Positions 44,548 to 53,002 of a stretch of DNA of 64,000 nucleotides are shown here, one piece after another. A program made the position numbers and the translations under genes. The notes beneath the pieces are model-generated. The model searched no databases. It was given only the letters and a program-made list of their open reading frames with translations, and was not told the DNA's origin. The DNA is from Gillisella vitis (GTDB lineage Bacteria; Pseudomonadota; Alphaproteobacteria; Rhizobiales; Rhizobiaceae), in the NCBI RefSeq assembly GCF_014204625.1, contig NZ_JACHLU010000002.1, positions 62,001-126,000 on the forward strand, given 5' to 3'. Within the stretch, counting starts at the first letter, position 1. Each line of letters begins with the position of its first letter.

Positions 44548-44562
44548 TTAACCTTTTCTTAA
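44548..44562 (+). promoter_or_regulatory. CtrA-box candidate upstream of rcdA
   Basis: TTAACCTTTTCTTAA is an exact TTAA-N7-TTAA full site, the alphaproteobacterial CtrA motif. It is 253 bp upstream of the rcdA ATG and just downstream of the terminator. In Caulobacter rcdA is controlled by CtrA. No other site in this region supports it. Confidence 0.5.
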
Positions 44563-44814
44563 GAAACGACTTGCGGATTTGCGCTATTGGTAGCATCTTG
44601 AAGTTCAGGCAAGGATACTTAAAAAAGTCCAAACAGTGGTGGAAACTCCAAGCGTCGCGGGCTGGGCTTGATTTTTTGTCGCACTCTCTTATCGATCGAT
44701 CCAAACGCAGGCGTCAGCCAAATCTGGGTCCATCGATGTGTAAAAGGATAGTGCCGAAAGCATGAACGAAGTGAATGTGTCAGTGCACCAGTGTGATGCG
44801 TAGGACAGGGATTA

Positions 44815-45336
44815 ATGTCGATGTCAGAACTCGGATTGAATACGGTTAGCTTTGCAGGCCGCGCCGCGTCGTCGCCGCAGTTCAAGGTGACCTATGCTGA
44901 GGGAATGGGTCTGGTGGAAGAGACGGCGGCCTATCTCGATGGCCCCGGTCGTTCTGCGGCCAAGGTGCTGCCACGCATGGCATCGGTGCTCTATGCCGCA
45001 GAATCCATGCGCCTCACCACCCGCCTGATGCAGATGGCATCCTGGCTGCTGTTGCAGCGCGCCGTCAACAATGGCGAAATGTCCCGTGATCAGGTGATCT
45101 CTGAAAAGAGCAAGGTTCGCCTCGACGGCTTTAACGTGGATCGTAATGCGCCCGGCTGGAATGATCTGCCGGAAGCCTTCCGCGACCTGATCGAGCGTTC
45201 GTTGCGCCTGCAAAACCGCATTGCCCTGCTGGACCGTGAAATCTATCGCCCAAGCGATCCATCAATTGTGCCGGACAACGAAAACAGCGTGCAGGCACAG
45301 CTGAACCTGTTGCGTACGGCATTCGACGCCAGCTGA
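44815..45336 (+). CDS. rcdA: RcdA-like CtrA-proteolysis adaptor (DUF1465)
   Basis: 173 residues, mostly helical: VSFAGRAASSPQFKVTYAEG, then the three-helix DUF1465 core LPRMASVLYAAESMRLTTRLMQMASWLLLQ and the C-terminal SLRLQNRIALLDREIYRPS. The last 25 residues are polar and disordered, as in RcdA. In Caulobacter RcdA helps deliver CtrA to ClpXP; the role is inferred here by family. ATGs at 44815 and 44821 are both possible. An exact CtrA-type site lies upstream and a strong terminator separates it from the DUF1192 gene. Confidence 0.9.
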   Translation: MSMSELGLNTVSFAGRAASSPQFKVTYAEGMGLVEETAAYLDGPGRSAAKVLPRMASVLYAAESMRLTTRLMQMASWLLLQRAVNNGEMSRDQVISEKSKVRLDGFNVDRNAPGWNDLPEAFRDLIERSLRLQNRIALLDREIYRPSDPSIVPDNENSVQAQLNLLRTAFDAS

Positions 45337-45467
45337 TCAACACCCCTTCGCATCAGCGCATTTTTGTAACCCGGTTCTGCCTTGCAGCGCCAGGTTTTGT
45401 TTGTGTTGGAGGCAGATTTTCTGTTCGCAGCATAAAGGTCATGCCAGGATACAGCGGACACTGTTCT

Positions 45468-45650
45468 CGGCTTCGCCACCCCCTCATCCGGCTGCCGCCA
45501 CCTTCTCCCCGTCGGGGAGAAGATACCAAGCTGATGGCACTGAATTTCGCGGTTGATCTGGTATGAGATAGAACGGAGTATTGCCTCGAATCTCTTCTCC
45601 CCCGCGGGGAGAAGGTCCCGGCAGGGGGATGAGGGGGCAAGCGGCATAGG
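45468..45650. repeat. RIME-like palindrome, copy without TIRs
   Basis: The RIME-like core (CCCCTCATCCGG, CTTCTCCCCGTCGGGGAGAAG, then its inverted partners ending GGATGAGGGGGCAAGCGGC) is present, with degenerate flanks and no long TIRs. The 3' flank AAAGCGTTTG resembles the TIR inner end of the complete elements, so this may be a decayed copy. It lies between convergent rcdA and fba. Confidence 0.75.
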
Positions 45651-45684
45651 AAAGCGTTTGTTTTATATCCCTCTGCAAGACAAT

Positions 45685-45725
45685 AAAAAACCCTCGAAGA
45701 CCGATGATGGTCTTCGAGGGTTTCA
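45685..45725 (-). terminator. Terminator of fba
   Basis: Stem AACCCTCGAAGACC / GGTCTTCGAGGGTT with loop around GATGAT; the minus strand continues TTTTTTATTG. It is 19 bp past the fba stop. Confidence 0.9.
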
Positions 45726-45743
45726 ATCCAAGATCAAAGATGA

Positions 45744-46769
45744 TCAAGCAGCCTTTTCGAGATCTTTCTTCCAGGATCCCTTGGCAGCAAGGCTGTTCAT
45801 TTCGGCGCGGTGCGTGAAAGCGCGCTGACCGGCAGCCACATTCTCGGAGCGTCCACCCCAGGCCTTCAGAGCGCTGTCTTGCAGGGCGCGGCCATAGGAA
45901 TAGGTCAAAGCCCAAGGCATGTCGTAGTTGGCGTTCATGGCCGAAAGATGCGCGCTGGCTTCTTCGGTGCTTTGGCCACCAGACAGGAAAGCAATGCCGG
46001 GAACTGCGGAAGGAACCGTGGCTTTCAACACCTTCACGGTTTGCTCGGCTACCTGCTCAACGGATGCCTTACGGGCATTTTTGCCATCAATCACCATATT
46101 GGGCTTGAGGATCATGCCTTCGAGATTGACGCGGGCGTCGTAGAGGTCGTTGAACACGGTGCGCAGCACCCATTCGGTCACTTCGGCACATTTTGCAATG
46201 TCGTGGGTGCCCGGTGCGCCGTCCATCAGCACTTCCGGCTCAACGATGGGCACAATGCCCGCTTCCTGGCAGAGCGCGGCGTAATAGGCCAGCGCCTGGC
46301 TGTTGGCCTTGATGGAACCCCATGTGGGCAAGCCATCGGCAATGGCAATCACGCCGCGCCATTTGGCAAAACGGGCACCGGCCTTGTAATAGCTGGCAAG
46401 GCGTTCGCGCAGATCATCGAGACCCTCGGTCAGGGTTTCACCGGGGAAACCCGCCATGGGCTTGGCACCGGTATCAACCTTGATGCCGGCAATCGAGCCA
46501 GCGGCCTGGATGATGTCCACGAATGGCGTGCCGTCAGCGGCCTTCTGAAACAGGGTTTCTTCATAGAGAATAACGCCGGAGATATATTTTTTCATGGCGT
46601 CATCGGAGCGAAACAGCATTTCGCGGTAATCGCGGCGGCTGGTTTCGGTGGATTCAAGACCAATACTGTCAAAACGCTTTTTGATGGTGGCTGTGGATTC
46701 GTCTGCGGCCAGAAGCCCTTTGCCGTTGGCAACCATCTTCACGGCGATGTCTTCAAGTCTCTCACTCAT
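45744..46769 (-). CDS. fba: Fructose-bisphosphate aldolase, class I
   Basis: 341 residues of the vertebrate-like class I type, with no zinc-binding His cluster of class II. N-terminal KGLLAADESTATIKKRF, SGVILYEETLFQKA, GIKVDTGAKP, the segment FAKWRGVIAI, and GMILKPNMVIDGKN with the Schiff-base lysine. It cleaves fructose 1,6-bisphosphate to dihydroxyacetone phosphate and glyceraldehyde 3-phosphate. Pgk lies just upstream on the same strand, but a terminator and a 184-bp gap separate them. A LacI-like palindrome lies about 77 bp upstream of the ATG. Confidence 0.96.
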   Translation of the reverse strand: MSERLEDIAVKMVANGKGLLAADESTATIKKRFDSIGLESTETSRRDYREMLFRSDDAMKKYISGVILYEETLFQKAADGTPFVDIIQAAGSIAGIKVDTGAKPMAGFPGETLTEGLDDLRERLASYYKAGARFAKWRGVIAIADGLPTWGSIKANSQALAYYAALCQEAGIVPIVEPEVLMDGAPGTHDIAKCAEVTEWVLRTVFNDLYDARVNLEGMILKPNMVIDGKNARKASVEQVAEQTVKVLKATVPSAVPGIAFLSGGQSTEEASAHLSAMNANYDMPWALTYSYGRALQDSALKAWGGRSENVAAGQRAFTHRAEMNSLAAKGSWKKDLEKAA

Positions 46770-46845
46770 GCCATTCTCCCAAAAACGTGAATAGGCCTTA
46801 TCGCCTAACAGAAGATTATGGCAGGGGAAATGGGGGCTTAAGTCA

Positions 46846-46869
46846 TTGAAACGATTGAAATCGTTTCAA
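46846..46869. promoter_or_regulatory. LacI-type palindromic operator candidate of fba
   Basis: TTGAAACGAT, four bases TGAA, then ATCGTTTCAA: a 10-bp perfect inverted repeat. A further ATCGTTTTAA follows at 46870. GAAACGAT/ATCGTTTC with a CG centre is the shape of LacI-family sites. It is about 77 bp upstream of the fba start. A central-carbon regulator such as rhizobial PckR is a candidate binder; this is inference. Confidence 0.5.
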
Positions 46870-46893
46870 TCGTTTTAAAATTCAATATTTTTT

Positions 46894-46931
46894 TAAAAAA
46901 ATTAAGCGCGGCATTTTGTTCCATGCCGCGC
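46894..46931 (-). terminator. Terminator of pgk
   Basis: Stem GCGCGGCAT / ATGCCGCGC around an 8-base loop; the minus strand continues TTAATTTTTTT. It is about 22 bp past the pgk stop. Confidence 0.9.
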
Positions 46932-46952
46932 CCTTATTATTTATCCGTGGGA

Positions 46953-48155
46953 TCAGGCAGTCTTGGTCAAAACGGTGACGCCGGGCAATTCCTTGCCTTC
47001 CATCCATTCCAGAAACGCGCCGCCAGCCGTGGAGACGTAAGAGAAGTCATCGGCCACGCCCGCGTGGTTGAGGGCCGAGACGGTATCACCACCACCCGCA
47101 ACCGATACCAGCGTGCCAGCCTTGGTGCAGTCTGCCGCATGTTTGGCAGCAGATACCGTGGCAGCATCGAAGGGCTGAATTTCAAAGGCACCAAATGGGC
47201 CGTTCCACACCAGCGTTGCCGCTTTGGAAATCCACTCGTTGACCACAGCCACAGATTTGGGGCCAACATCCAGCATCATCGCATCAGCGGGAATGGCAGA
47301 AACGCTGACGGTTTCATTGGCGGCATGGGCCTTGAACTCGCGGGCCACCACGCCATCCACCGGCAGCACAATGGTGCAGCCTGCGGCTTCTGCCTTGGTG
47401 AAAATCTGCTTTGCGGTGTCGGTCAGGTCATGTTCGCACAGCGATTTGCCGACATCGATACCTTGGGCAGCCAAGAACGTATTGGCCATGCCGCCGCCAA
47501 TCACCAGCGCATCGACCTTGGTGACGAGGTTCATCAACAGGTCAATTTTGGAGGAGACTTTCGCACCGCCAACAATGGCAACAACCGGATGGGTTGGCTG
47601 GCCAAGGCCCTTTTCCAATGCTTCCAACTCGGCCTGCATGGTGCGGCCTGCATAGGCAGGCAGAATATGGGCCAGCCCCTCGGTGGAAGCATGGGCGCGG
47701 TGGGCGGCAGAAAAGGCATCATTGACAAAAATGTCGCCATTTTTGGCGAGGTCTGCGGTAAAGGCCGCATCGTTCTTTTCTTCGCCCTTGTGGAAACGGG
47801 TGTTTTCCAACAGCAGAATGTCGCCATTGTTCATGGCGGCCACGGCTGTGGCGGCAGCTTCACCAATGCAATCGCTGGCAAAGGCCACGGCCTGATCCAG
47901 CACTTCCTCGACGCTGGTAACGATCTGGCTCAGGCTCATATCGGCCACTGGCTCACCCTTGGGGCGACCAAAATGGGCCAGCAGGATAACCTTGGCACCC
48001 TTGCCGGACAGTTCCTTGATGGTGGGCGCGACGCGCTCGATGCGGGTTGCATCCGTGACTTTGCCATCGGCAACCGGCACATTGAGATCAACGCGCAAAA
48101 GCACGCGCTTTCCCGCGATGTCGTTGAGATCGTCGAGAGTTTTGAAAGCAGGCAT
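46953..48155 (-). CDS. pgk: Phosphoglycerate kinase
   Basis: 400 residues, the usual length. N-terminal [23 protein letters not shown], then [14 protein letters not shown], the [16 protein letters not shown] segment, [29 protein letters not shown] and C-terminal [20 protein letters not shown], all pgk hallmarks. It transfers phosphate from 1,3-bisphosphoglycerate to ADP. Between it and fba is its terminator and the fba promoter region. The ymdB gene is 84 bp upstream on the same strand. Confidence 0.97.
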   Translation of the reverse strand: MPAFKTLDDLNDIAGKRVLLRVDLNVPVADGKVTDATRIERVAPTIKELSGKGAKVILLAHFGRPKGEPVADMSLSQIVTSVEEVLDQAVAFASDCIGEAAATAVAAMNNGDILLLENTRFHKGEEKNDAAFTADLAKNGDIFVNDAFSAAHRAHASTEGLAHILPAYAGRTMQAELEALEKGLGQPTHPVVAIVGGAKVSSKIDLLMNLVTKVDALVIGGGMANTFLAAQGIDVGKSLCEHDLTDTAKQIFTKAEAAGCTIVLPVDGVVAREFKAHAANETVSVSAIPADAMMLDVGPKSVAVVNEWISKAATLVWNGPFGAFEIQPFDAATVSAAKHAADCTKAGTLVSVAGGGDTVSALNHAGVADDFSYVSTAGGAFLEWMEGKELPGVTVLTKTA

Positions 48156-48239
48156 GGTCTGTTTCCCGTTTTGAAGATCGATACGGTGTTGCGTGCGGAC
48201 CTTACACCCGTGACAGTGAGAGGCAAGGTCGCAAGAGGA

Positions 48240-49064
48240 TCAGTTCCAGAAATCCGGAATGGTTTCAGCGAGGCGTGGCCCAATGCGCAACGGCGCAATT
48301 TTTTCGGCCAATCCGGTGCTATCGGAAATTTCCACACCGACGCCGCACAGCGTGGCTGGGCCATGGGCGGCTTCAAACCGACCTTTCGGCATTTTGGAAA
48401 TAAAGCGGTTGAGCGGCTCTTCCTTTTCCATCCCCAGTGAGGAATCATAATCGCCACACATGCCCGCATCCGACATATAGGCGGTACCGCCGTTGAGAAT
48501 CTGGTGATCAGCCGTGGGCACATGCGTATGGGTGCCGACCACAAAGCTGGCACGACCATCGACAAAATGGCCAAAGCATTGCTTTTCGCTGGTGGCTTCG
48601 GCGTGAAAATCAAAAATAATCGCGTCGGCCTGTTCCTTCAGCGGGCAGGCGGCCAGAATGGATTCTGCGGATTTGAAGGGGTCATCCAGCTCAGGATGCA
48701 TAAACACCCGGCCCATGATGTTGGCCACCAGCACCCGCGCGCCATTGCGGGCATAAAACAGGCCAGAGCCTTTGCCCGGTGTGCCCGCCGGATAATTGGC
48801 AGGCCGCAGGAACTGATCATGGCGGGTGCAGAAGGTGACGGCCTCTTTCTGGTCCCACACATGGTTGCCGGTGGTGACCACATCGGCCCCGGCATTGATG
48901 GTTTCCAGATAAATATCCTCGGTGATGCCAAAGCCGCCAGCGGCGTTTTCACCATTGACGATCACAAAATCCAGTTTCAGATCAGCGATCAGGCCCGGCA
49001 GTTTTTCCCAGACAGTCGTTCTGCCGGTTTTACCCACCATATCTCCCAGAAAAAGCAGCCGCAT
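48240..49064 (-). CDS. ymdB: YmdB-like metallophosphoesterase
   Basis: 274 residues. Metal-binding motifs LLFLGDMVGKTGR, FVIVNGENAAGGFGI, TTGNHVWDQKE, FDFHAEATSEKQCF and VVGTHTHVPTAD are all present, the signature of YmdB phosphodiesterases acting on cyclic nucleotides in other bacteria. It lies 12 bp downstream of the 5-FCL gene on the same strand, and upstream of pgk, so the order 5-FCL-ymdB-pgk could form one transcript; no terminator is seen between them. Confidence 0.92.
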   Translation of the reverse strand: MRLLFLGDMVGKTGRTTVWEKLPGLIADLKLDFVIVNGENAAGGFGITEDIYLETINAGADVVTTGNHVWDQKEAVTFCTRHDQFLRPANYPAGTPGKGSGLFYARNGARVLVANIMGRVFMHPELDDPFKSAESILAACPLKEQADAIIFDFHAEATSEKQCFGHFVDGRASFVVGTHTHVPTADHQILNGGTAYMSDAGMCGDYDSSLGMEKEEPLNRFISKMPKGRFEAAHGPATLCGVGVEISDSTGLAEKIAPLRIGPRLAETIPDFWN

Positions 49065-49076
49065 TCCATTATCCAG

Positions 49077-49655
49077 TCAGGTCTTGAAGTTTTTATATCC
49101 ACTTTCCGTCAAAATGGCATGCAAAGCGACGTCATGGGGTTCAAAAGGCACATGTGCCACTTCCTGGCAGTCAAATGCAATGCCGATCAAGGTGGGATTG
49201 CAACCTTTTTGGTGCAAACGGGCAATTGCACGGTCGTAATGGCCGGCACCATAGCCAATCCGGTTGCCGCGCCTATCAAAGGCAGAGAGCGGAATGAGCA
49301 GAATATCAGGATCAACAACCGCAGCATCGGGGCCGGGGCCGCGGGTGCCAAAGCCGGTGTTGATCAAGTCTGCCCCCTCTGGCCACAGCCGAAAACAGAT
49401 GGTTTGCCGATCCAGAACCACAGGCAGGCACACCTGCGCGCCCTTTTTCCGCAATGTCTGCATCAGCGGCTGAAGATCGACCTCGGAGCGGATGGGGAGA
49501 AAACCTGCAATGATTGTCTGCGGCGCGAAACACAGAGCATGATCGCCATGGTGTGCCAGCTGCTGGGAAAGGCCATCTCGCAAGGACGCCGACAAGGCGT
49601 CTCTGCGAGCTAAAATTTCTTCACGAATTGCTGTTTTAGATGGTTCTTTAGACAT
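49077..49655 (-). CDS. 5-formyltetrahydrofolate cyclo-ligase (YgfA type)
   Basis: 192 residues. N-terminal KTAIREEILARRDALSASL, then IAGFLPIRSEVDLQPLM, FRLWPEGADLINTGFGTRGP and ILIPLSAFDRRGNRIGYGAGHYDRAIARL, the conserved GYGxGxYD motif of 5-FCL. The enzyme converts 5-formyl- to 5,10-methenyl-tetrahydrofolate using ATP. In E. coli it follows 6S RNA and zapA; here that link is broken by a chemoreceptor and a PaiB-like gene. Twelve bp separate it from ymdB. Confidence 0.92.
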   Translation of the reverse strand: MSKEPSKTAIREEILARRDALSASLRDGLSQQLAHHGDHALCFAPQTIIAGFLPIRSEVDLQPLMQTLRKKGAQVCLPVVLDRQTICFRLWPEGADLINTGFGTRGPGPDAAVVDPDILLIPLSAFDRRGNRIGYGAGHYDRAIARLHQKGCNPTLIGIAFDCQEVAHVPFEPHDVALHAILTESGYKNFKT

Positions 49656-49773
49656 AAATTCTCAAATTCAAGTCATTTGGATGATTTCCCCCTATAACAG
49701 AGGGGGAATAAAAAGGTTGCATTAATATTCTTGGCTTAACTTATTTGATAATTGATAAATTAGGAGAGGCCCC

Positions 49774-51876
49774 ATGAAGCCCTTATCCCGTTTTAGTCTT
49801 GTGGGCACCGTCACTGCGGTCACATGTCTGATACTGATCCTCTGTCTTGGCGCTGTGGCCTGGACAATTTCGACATTGATTGAAGATCGGGTCGGCAGCG
49901 ATGCCATCAAAAGCCAGAATGCAAATCTGCGCGTTGCCGCCACTATTCTGTCACGAGATCTTCCGGGCGTCAAAGTCACCTGGACAAAATCGGGCGATGT
50001 GGAGCGTATCACGGCAGACACCTTGCCAGCGGATTTTACATCCCACGAGATGATTGACACAATTGGACGGATGACCGGCCAGACAGCAACGTTGTTTACG
50101 CTTGATCCCGCCTCTAAAGGGTATATTCGCCGCACAACCAATATTGTCAAGCCGGATGGCGCGCGGGCGGTCGGCACACCGCTGGATGCCAAGGGTGCGG
50201 TATTGCCTGTTGTTCAGAGTGGCGCGGTTTATCGTGGCGAGGCTGTTATTCTGGACGTACCTTATTACACCATATACCAGCCGATTTTTTCGACGTCTGG
50301 CTCGGTTATCGGCATTCTGTATGCGGGTGTCCGCGTTGCCGAGATTGCCAGCATTGCCAATCAATTTATCTGGGCTATCGGTTTGACGGCGGGGATCGCT
50401 TTTGTTGTCTCCATGATCCTGATGGTGATCATGACCCGGCGCATCATGGGGCCACTTCCGGCCTTGACGGCGACGGCGCAAAACCTTGCCAGTGGCCAAA
50501 TTGATGCGGACGTGCCCCATCAGGATTTGAAAAACGAGATTGGCGCTTTGGCGCGGACGCTGAATGTGTTTCGGCAGAATGCGGCCAGCAAGGCCCAGCT
50601 GGAGCTGGATGCGGCAGACAATCGCACCCGCGCCGAGCAGGAGCGAAACCAGCGTGAAGCAGAAAAAGATGAGGCCGCGGCCCAGCGGCGTGTCTGCGCC
50701 GACGCCTTGGCGCAGGCGCTGAATCGTCTGAGTGCTGGCGACCTGATGGTGCAGATTGATCAGACCTTCACGCCCGAACTGGAACCGCTCAAGGCTGATT
50801 TCAACAATTCGGTTGCCAATCTCGCCAAGGCTTTCGGCACGCTGCGTCACGAGGTCATGTCGGTCGAGGCCAATGGTCATGAAATGCGCAGTGCCGCCAG
50901 CGAGCTTGCTGGCCGCACCGAGCAGCAGGCGGCTTCTCTCGAACAAACATCCGCCGCCTTGCAGCAGATTACCACCACCGTGCGCAGTGCCGCCGAGCGT
51001 GCGCAGGAAGCATCAACCCTTGCCGCCGATGCCAAAAACAGCACAGAAGGATCGGCGCAGGTGGTGTCCAAAGCCGTTGATGCCATGGGCCGGATTGAGC
51101 AGGCTTCCAGCGAAATTTCAAAAATCATCAACGTGATTGATGAAATTGCCTTCCAGACCAATCTTCTCGCCCTCAATGCGGGTGTGGAAGCGGCCCGCGC
51201 TGGCGAAGCAGGCAAAGGTTTTGCCGTGGTGGCGCAGGAAGTCCGCGAACTGGCGCAACGATCGGCCAATGCCGCCAAGGACATCAAGGCGCTGATCACC
51301 AAATCTGGTGACGAAGTGGCCGGTGGCGTGAAACTGGTGCGTGAAACGGGCGATGCGCTGGGCGCGATTTCGGATCAGGTCTCCAAAATCAACGGCCTGA
51401 TTGCCGAAATTGCGACATCCTCGCGTGAGCAGACCACCGGCTTGCAGGAGATCAACACGGCCGTCAACCAGATGGACCAGTTTACGCAGAAAAACGCGGC
51501 CATGGTGGAAGAAACCACTGCCGTAACCCATCGACTGGCCGAAAGCGCCAGTGCTGCTGTAAACCTGCTGGCACAATTCAAAGTGCCGGGGGGCGAGCGC
51601 CACGCTTCAACGCCACCCAGAGCGCCCGCGCCCAGAGCAGCACCTTCGCCGTCTCAGCGGCCTGCACCGTCCTTGAAGCCTGCAACCGCCTTGAAGTCGG
51701 CAATCCCGGGCGCACCCAAGCTCAAGCCCGCGCAACCAACCTCGCGTGCGGTCAGTTCTCCGGCCCGCTCGATCATGGGCAAGCTGAGCAATGCGTTTGG
51801 CGGCGGGGCTTCAGCGCCTGCGTCCACCCCCGCCTCCATCAAGGCGTCATCGGATCAGAGCTGGGAAGAGTTTTAG
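49774..51876 (+). CDS. Methyl-accepting chemotaxis protein with Cache-type sensor
   Basis: 700 residues. TM1 is at about 12-34, a periplasmic domain of about 150 residues (35-190) with a Cache_3-Cache_2-like pattern (PADFTSHEMIDTIGRMTGQT, YTIYQPIFSTSGSVIGILYAG) follows, then TM2 at about 195-220, HAMP (IMGPLPALTATAQNLASGQ), and a signalling domain with its tip at about 457-487 (EIAFQTNLLALNAGVEAARA). The last 90 residues are a Pro/Ala-rich linker ending SWEEF, similar to the NWEEF of the other receptor. The stop TAG lies at the edge of repeat D. Ligand unknown. It separates the 5-FCL gene from 6S RNA. Confidence 0.95.
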   Translation: MKPLSRFSLVGTVTAVTCLILILCLGAVAWTISTLIEDRVGSDAIKSQNANLRVAATILSRDLPGVKVTWTKSGDVERITADTLPADFTSHEMIDTIGRMTGQTATLFTLDPASKGYIRRTTNIVKPDGARAVGTPLDAKGAVLPVVQSGAVYRGEAVILDVPYYTIYQPIFSTSGSVIGILYAGVRVAEIASIANQFIWAIGLTAGIAFVVSMILMVIMTRRIMGPLPALTATAQNLASGQIDADVPHQDLKNEIGALARTLNVFRQNAASKAQLELDAADNRTRAEQERNQREAEKDEAAAQRRVCADALAQALNRLSAGDLMVQIDQTFTPELEPLKADFNNSVANLAKAFGTLRHEVMSVEANGHEMRSAASELAGRTEQQAASLEQTSAALQQITTTVRSAAERAQEASTLAADAKNSTEGSAQVVSKAVDAMGRIEQASSEISKIINVIDEIAFQTNLLALNAGVEAARAGEAGKGFAVVAQEVRELAQRSANAAKDIKALITKSGDEVAGGVKLVRETGDALGAISDQVSKINGLIAEIATSSREQTTGLQEINTAVNQMDQFTQKNAAMVEETTAVTHRLAESASAAVNLLAQFKVPGGERHASTPPRAPAPRAAPSPSQRPAPSLKPATALKSAIPGAPKLKPAQPTSRAVSSPARSIMGKLSNAFGGGASAPASTPASIKASSDQSWEEF

Positions 51877-51922
51877 AGTTTGTCAGGGAAAAGTGGCACC
51901 CGGTTTTCTCGATAAGGCAAAC
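51875..51922 (-). repeat. Short dispersed repeat D, copy 2
   Basis: Inverse of the unit at 22552: AGAGTTTGTCAGGGAAAAGT then GGCACCCGGTTTTCTCGATA. The first two bases AG belong to the TAG stop codon of the chemoreceptor, so the repeat abuts the end of the gene. It lies 38 bp from MITE-like element 3, as does copy 1 from element 1. Confidence 0.8.
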
Positions 51923-51959
51923 GAAAACAAAGAATTGAGATGGATATAAAATGGCCCGG

Positions 51960-52185
51960 CACAGGACACGACGCAAACGTTTTTTCGGCTACGCCACCCC
52001 CTCATCCGGCTACCGCCACCTTCTCCCCGCTGGGGAGAAGAGACCAGGCTGACAGCACTGAATTTAAAATTAATGCCGCAAGAACAAAACGCTACCTCAT
52101 GCCTCTTCTCCCCAGCGGGGAGAAGATCCCGGCAGGGAGATGAGGGGGCAAGCGGCAGATCAAAACGTTTGCGTCGTGTACTGTG
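51960..52185. mobile_element. MITE-like element 3 with 9-bp target duplication
   Basis: A 226-bp element with 24-bp inverted ends (23 of 24 pairs): CACAGGACACGACGCAAACG at the left and its near-exact complement at 52162-52185. Directly outside lie ATGGCCCGG at 51951-51959 and again at 52186-52194, a perfect 9-bp direct repeat as left by transposition. Inside are the RIME-like hairpins. The target was the 5' arm of the chemoreceptor terminator. No open frame of note, so any transposase would act in trans. Confidence 0.85.
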
Positions 52186-52222
52186 ATGGCCCGGACGGTG
52201 ACGTTCGGGCCATTTTTTTGAT
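52186..52222 (+). terminator. Terminator of the second chemoreceptor
   Basis: Stem ATGGCCCG (52186-52193) / CGGGCCAT (52206-52213) with a 12-base loop and a seven-T run. The MITE-like element sits between the chemoreceptor stop and this hairpin and duplicated its first arm. Confidence 0.8.
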
Positions 52223-52271
52223 TGTGCAATGACCGCTGATGTCCTTTTTTGAGTGGCCTTCTTGCGTCTGG

Positions 52272-52916
52272 TTATGTGTCCGTTGCTCCGCGAACCAGCT
52301 CTGCCATCTTCTTGCCAGCATCACTTCCCTCTGCTTCCAGCCCGTTGCGCACGCCGGTACAATCCGCCTCATTGCGGTTCTGGCTGGCCTTGAGCTTTCC
52401 TTCTATGGCCGTGATGGAAATCTCAATGCCGACAATTCCGCGCATTTGGGCTTGCAAAAACGCTTCGGGCGCATCCTGCACCGCCCACGGGCGCGGCTGG
52501 GTTGCTTCCTGCTGGTCCGTCAGTGCGCTCACCTGTTGCATCAGCCAGGTGGCGTCCTGATACACGGTGGCTTTGCCACGCACCTGGACAATCTGATAAT
52601 TCCAGGTGGGCACAACTTTGCCACTTTCCTGCTTGGTGGCGTACCAGTTGGGGGTGATGTAGTGATCGGCACCCATAAAACTCACCAGCACCTCATCACC
52701 GGCCTGAATGGCTTTCCATTGCGGATTGGCGCGGGCAAGGTGAACCAGCAGACAGTCGGCCTCGCTCTCAACGGTGCGGCGGCGTAAATAAAACGGCAGG
52801 GGATTGGCGATCAAACCGCCGGTGCCCGACGTGATCAAAAGTCCAAGCGGATTTTGCTCAATCAATGCAAAAAGCGCATCCGTGTCCTGCTGACGAAAAT
52901 GGGGAGGTTGATACAT
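52272..52916 (-). CDS. PaiB-like FMN-binding negative transcriptional regulator family protein
   Basis: 214 residues from MYQPPHFRQQDTDALFALIE; the longer frame from 52964 is rejected. Hallmarks: NPLGLLITSGTGGLIANPLPF, LARANPQWKAIQAGDEVLVSF, ADHYITPNWYATKQESGKVVPTWNY, RPWAVQDAPEAFLQAQMRGIVG and the C-terminal GKLKASQNRNEAD. PaiB binds FMN/haem-like cofactors and was linked to sporulation and protease control in Bacillus; its role here is unknown. It lies between the MITE-like element and 6S RNA. Confidence 0.9.
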   Translation of the reverse strand: MYQPPHFRQQDTDALFALIEQNPLGLLITSGTGGLIANPLPFYLRRRTVESEADCLLVHLARANPQWKAIQAGDEVLVSFMGADHYITPNWYATKQESGKVVPTWNYQIVQVRGKATVYQDATWLMQQVSALTDQQEATQPRPWAVQDAPEAFLQAQMRGIVGIEISITAIEGKLKASQNRNEADCTGVRNGLEAEGSDAGKKMAELVRGATDT

Positions 52917-53002
52917 GGCTTGTCTCGCGGTGGTGGAGAGGCCATTTTGTTGGCGCGTTGCCAAACCGCAAGGGCAAAGTTTGACACATCAAAACAATGA
53001 AT

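Larger units (their letters stand above)
44273..44814. other. 542-bp intergenic region before rcdA
   Basis: Contains, in order: AT-rich DNA after DUF1192 with a short hairpin ATCCAGTCCTTCTGGAT near 44417; a strong terminator at 44490-44517; a CtrA-type site at 44548-44562; and the rcdA leader. A small transcript ending at the terminator is possible but no known RNA family was recognised. The 92-residue frame crossing the terminator is not convincing. Confidence 0.6.

Noticed and set aside
44487-44765. 92-codon plus-strand frame in the rcdA upstream region
   Set aside because: It runs across a strong terminator and the CtrA-type site and shows no conserved feature.
46923-48440. Long open frame of 505 codons antisense to pgk and ymdB
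   Set aside because: It mirrors the conserved pgk gene, has no recognisable domain, and arises from codon bias in the real gene.
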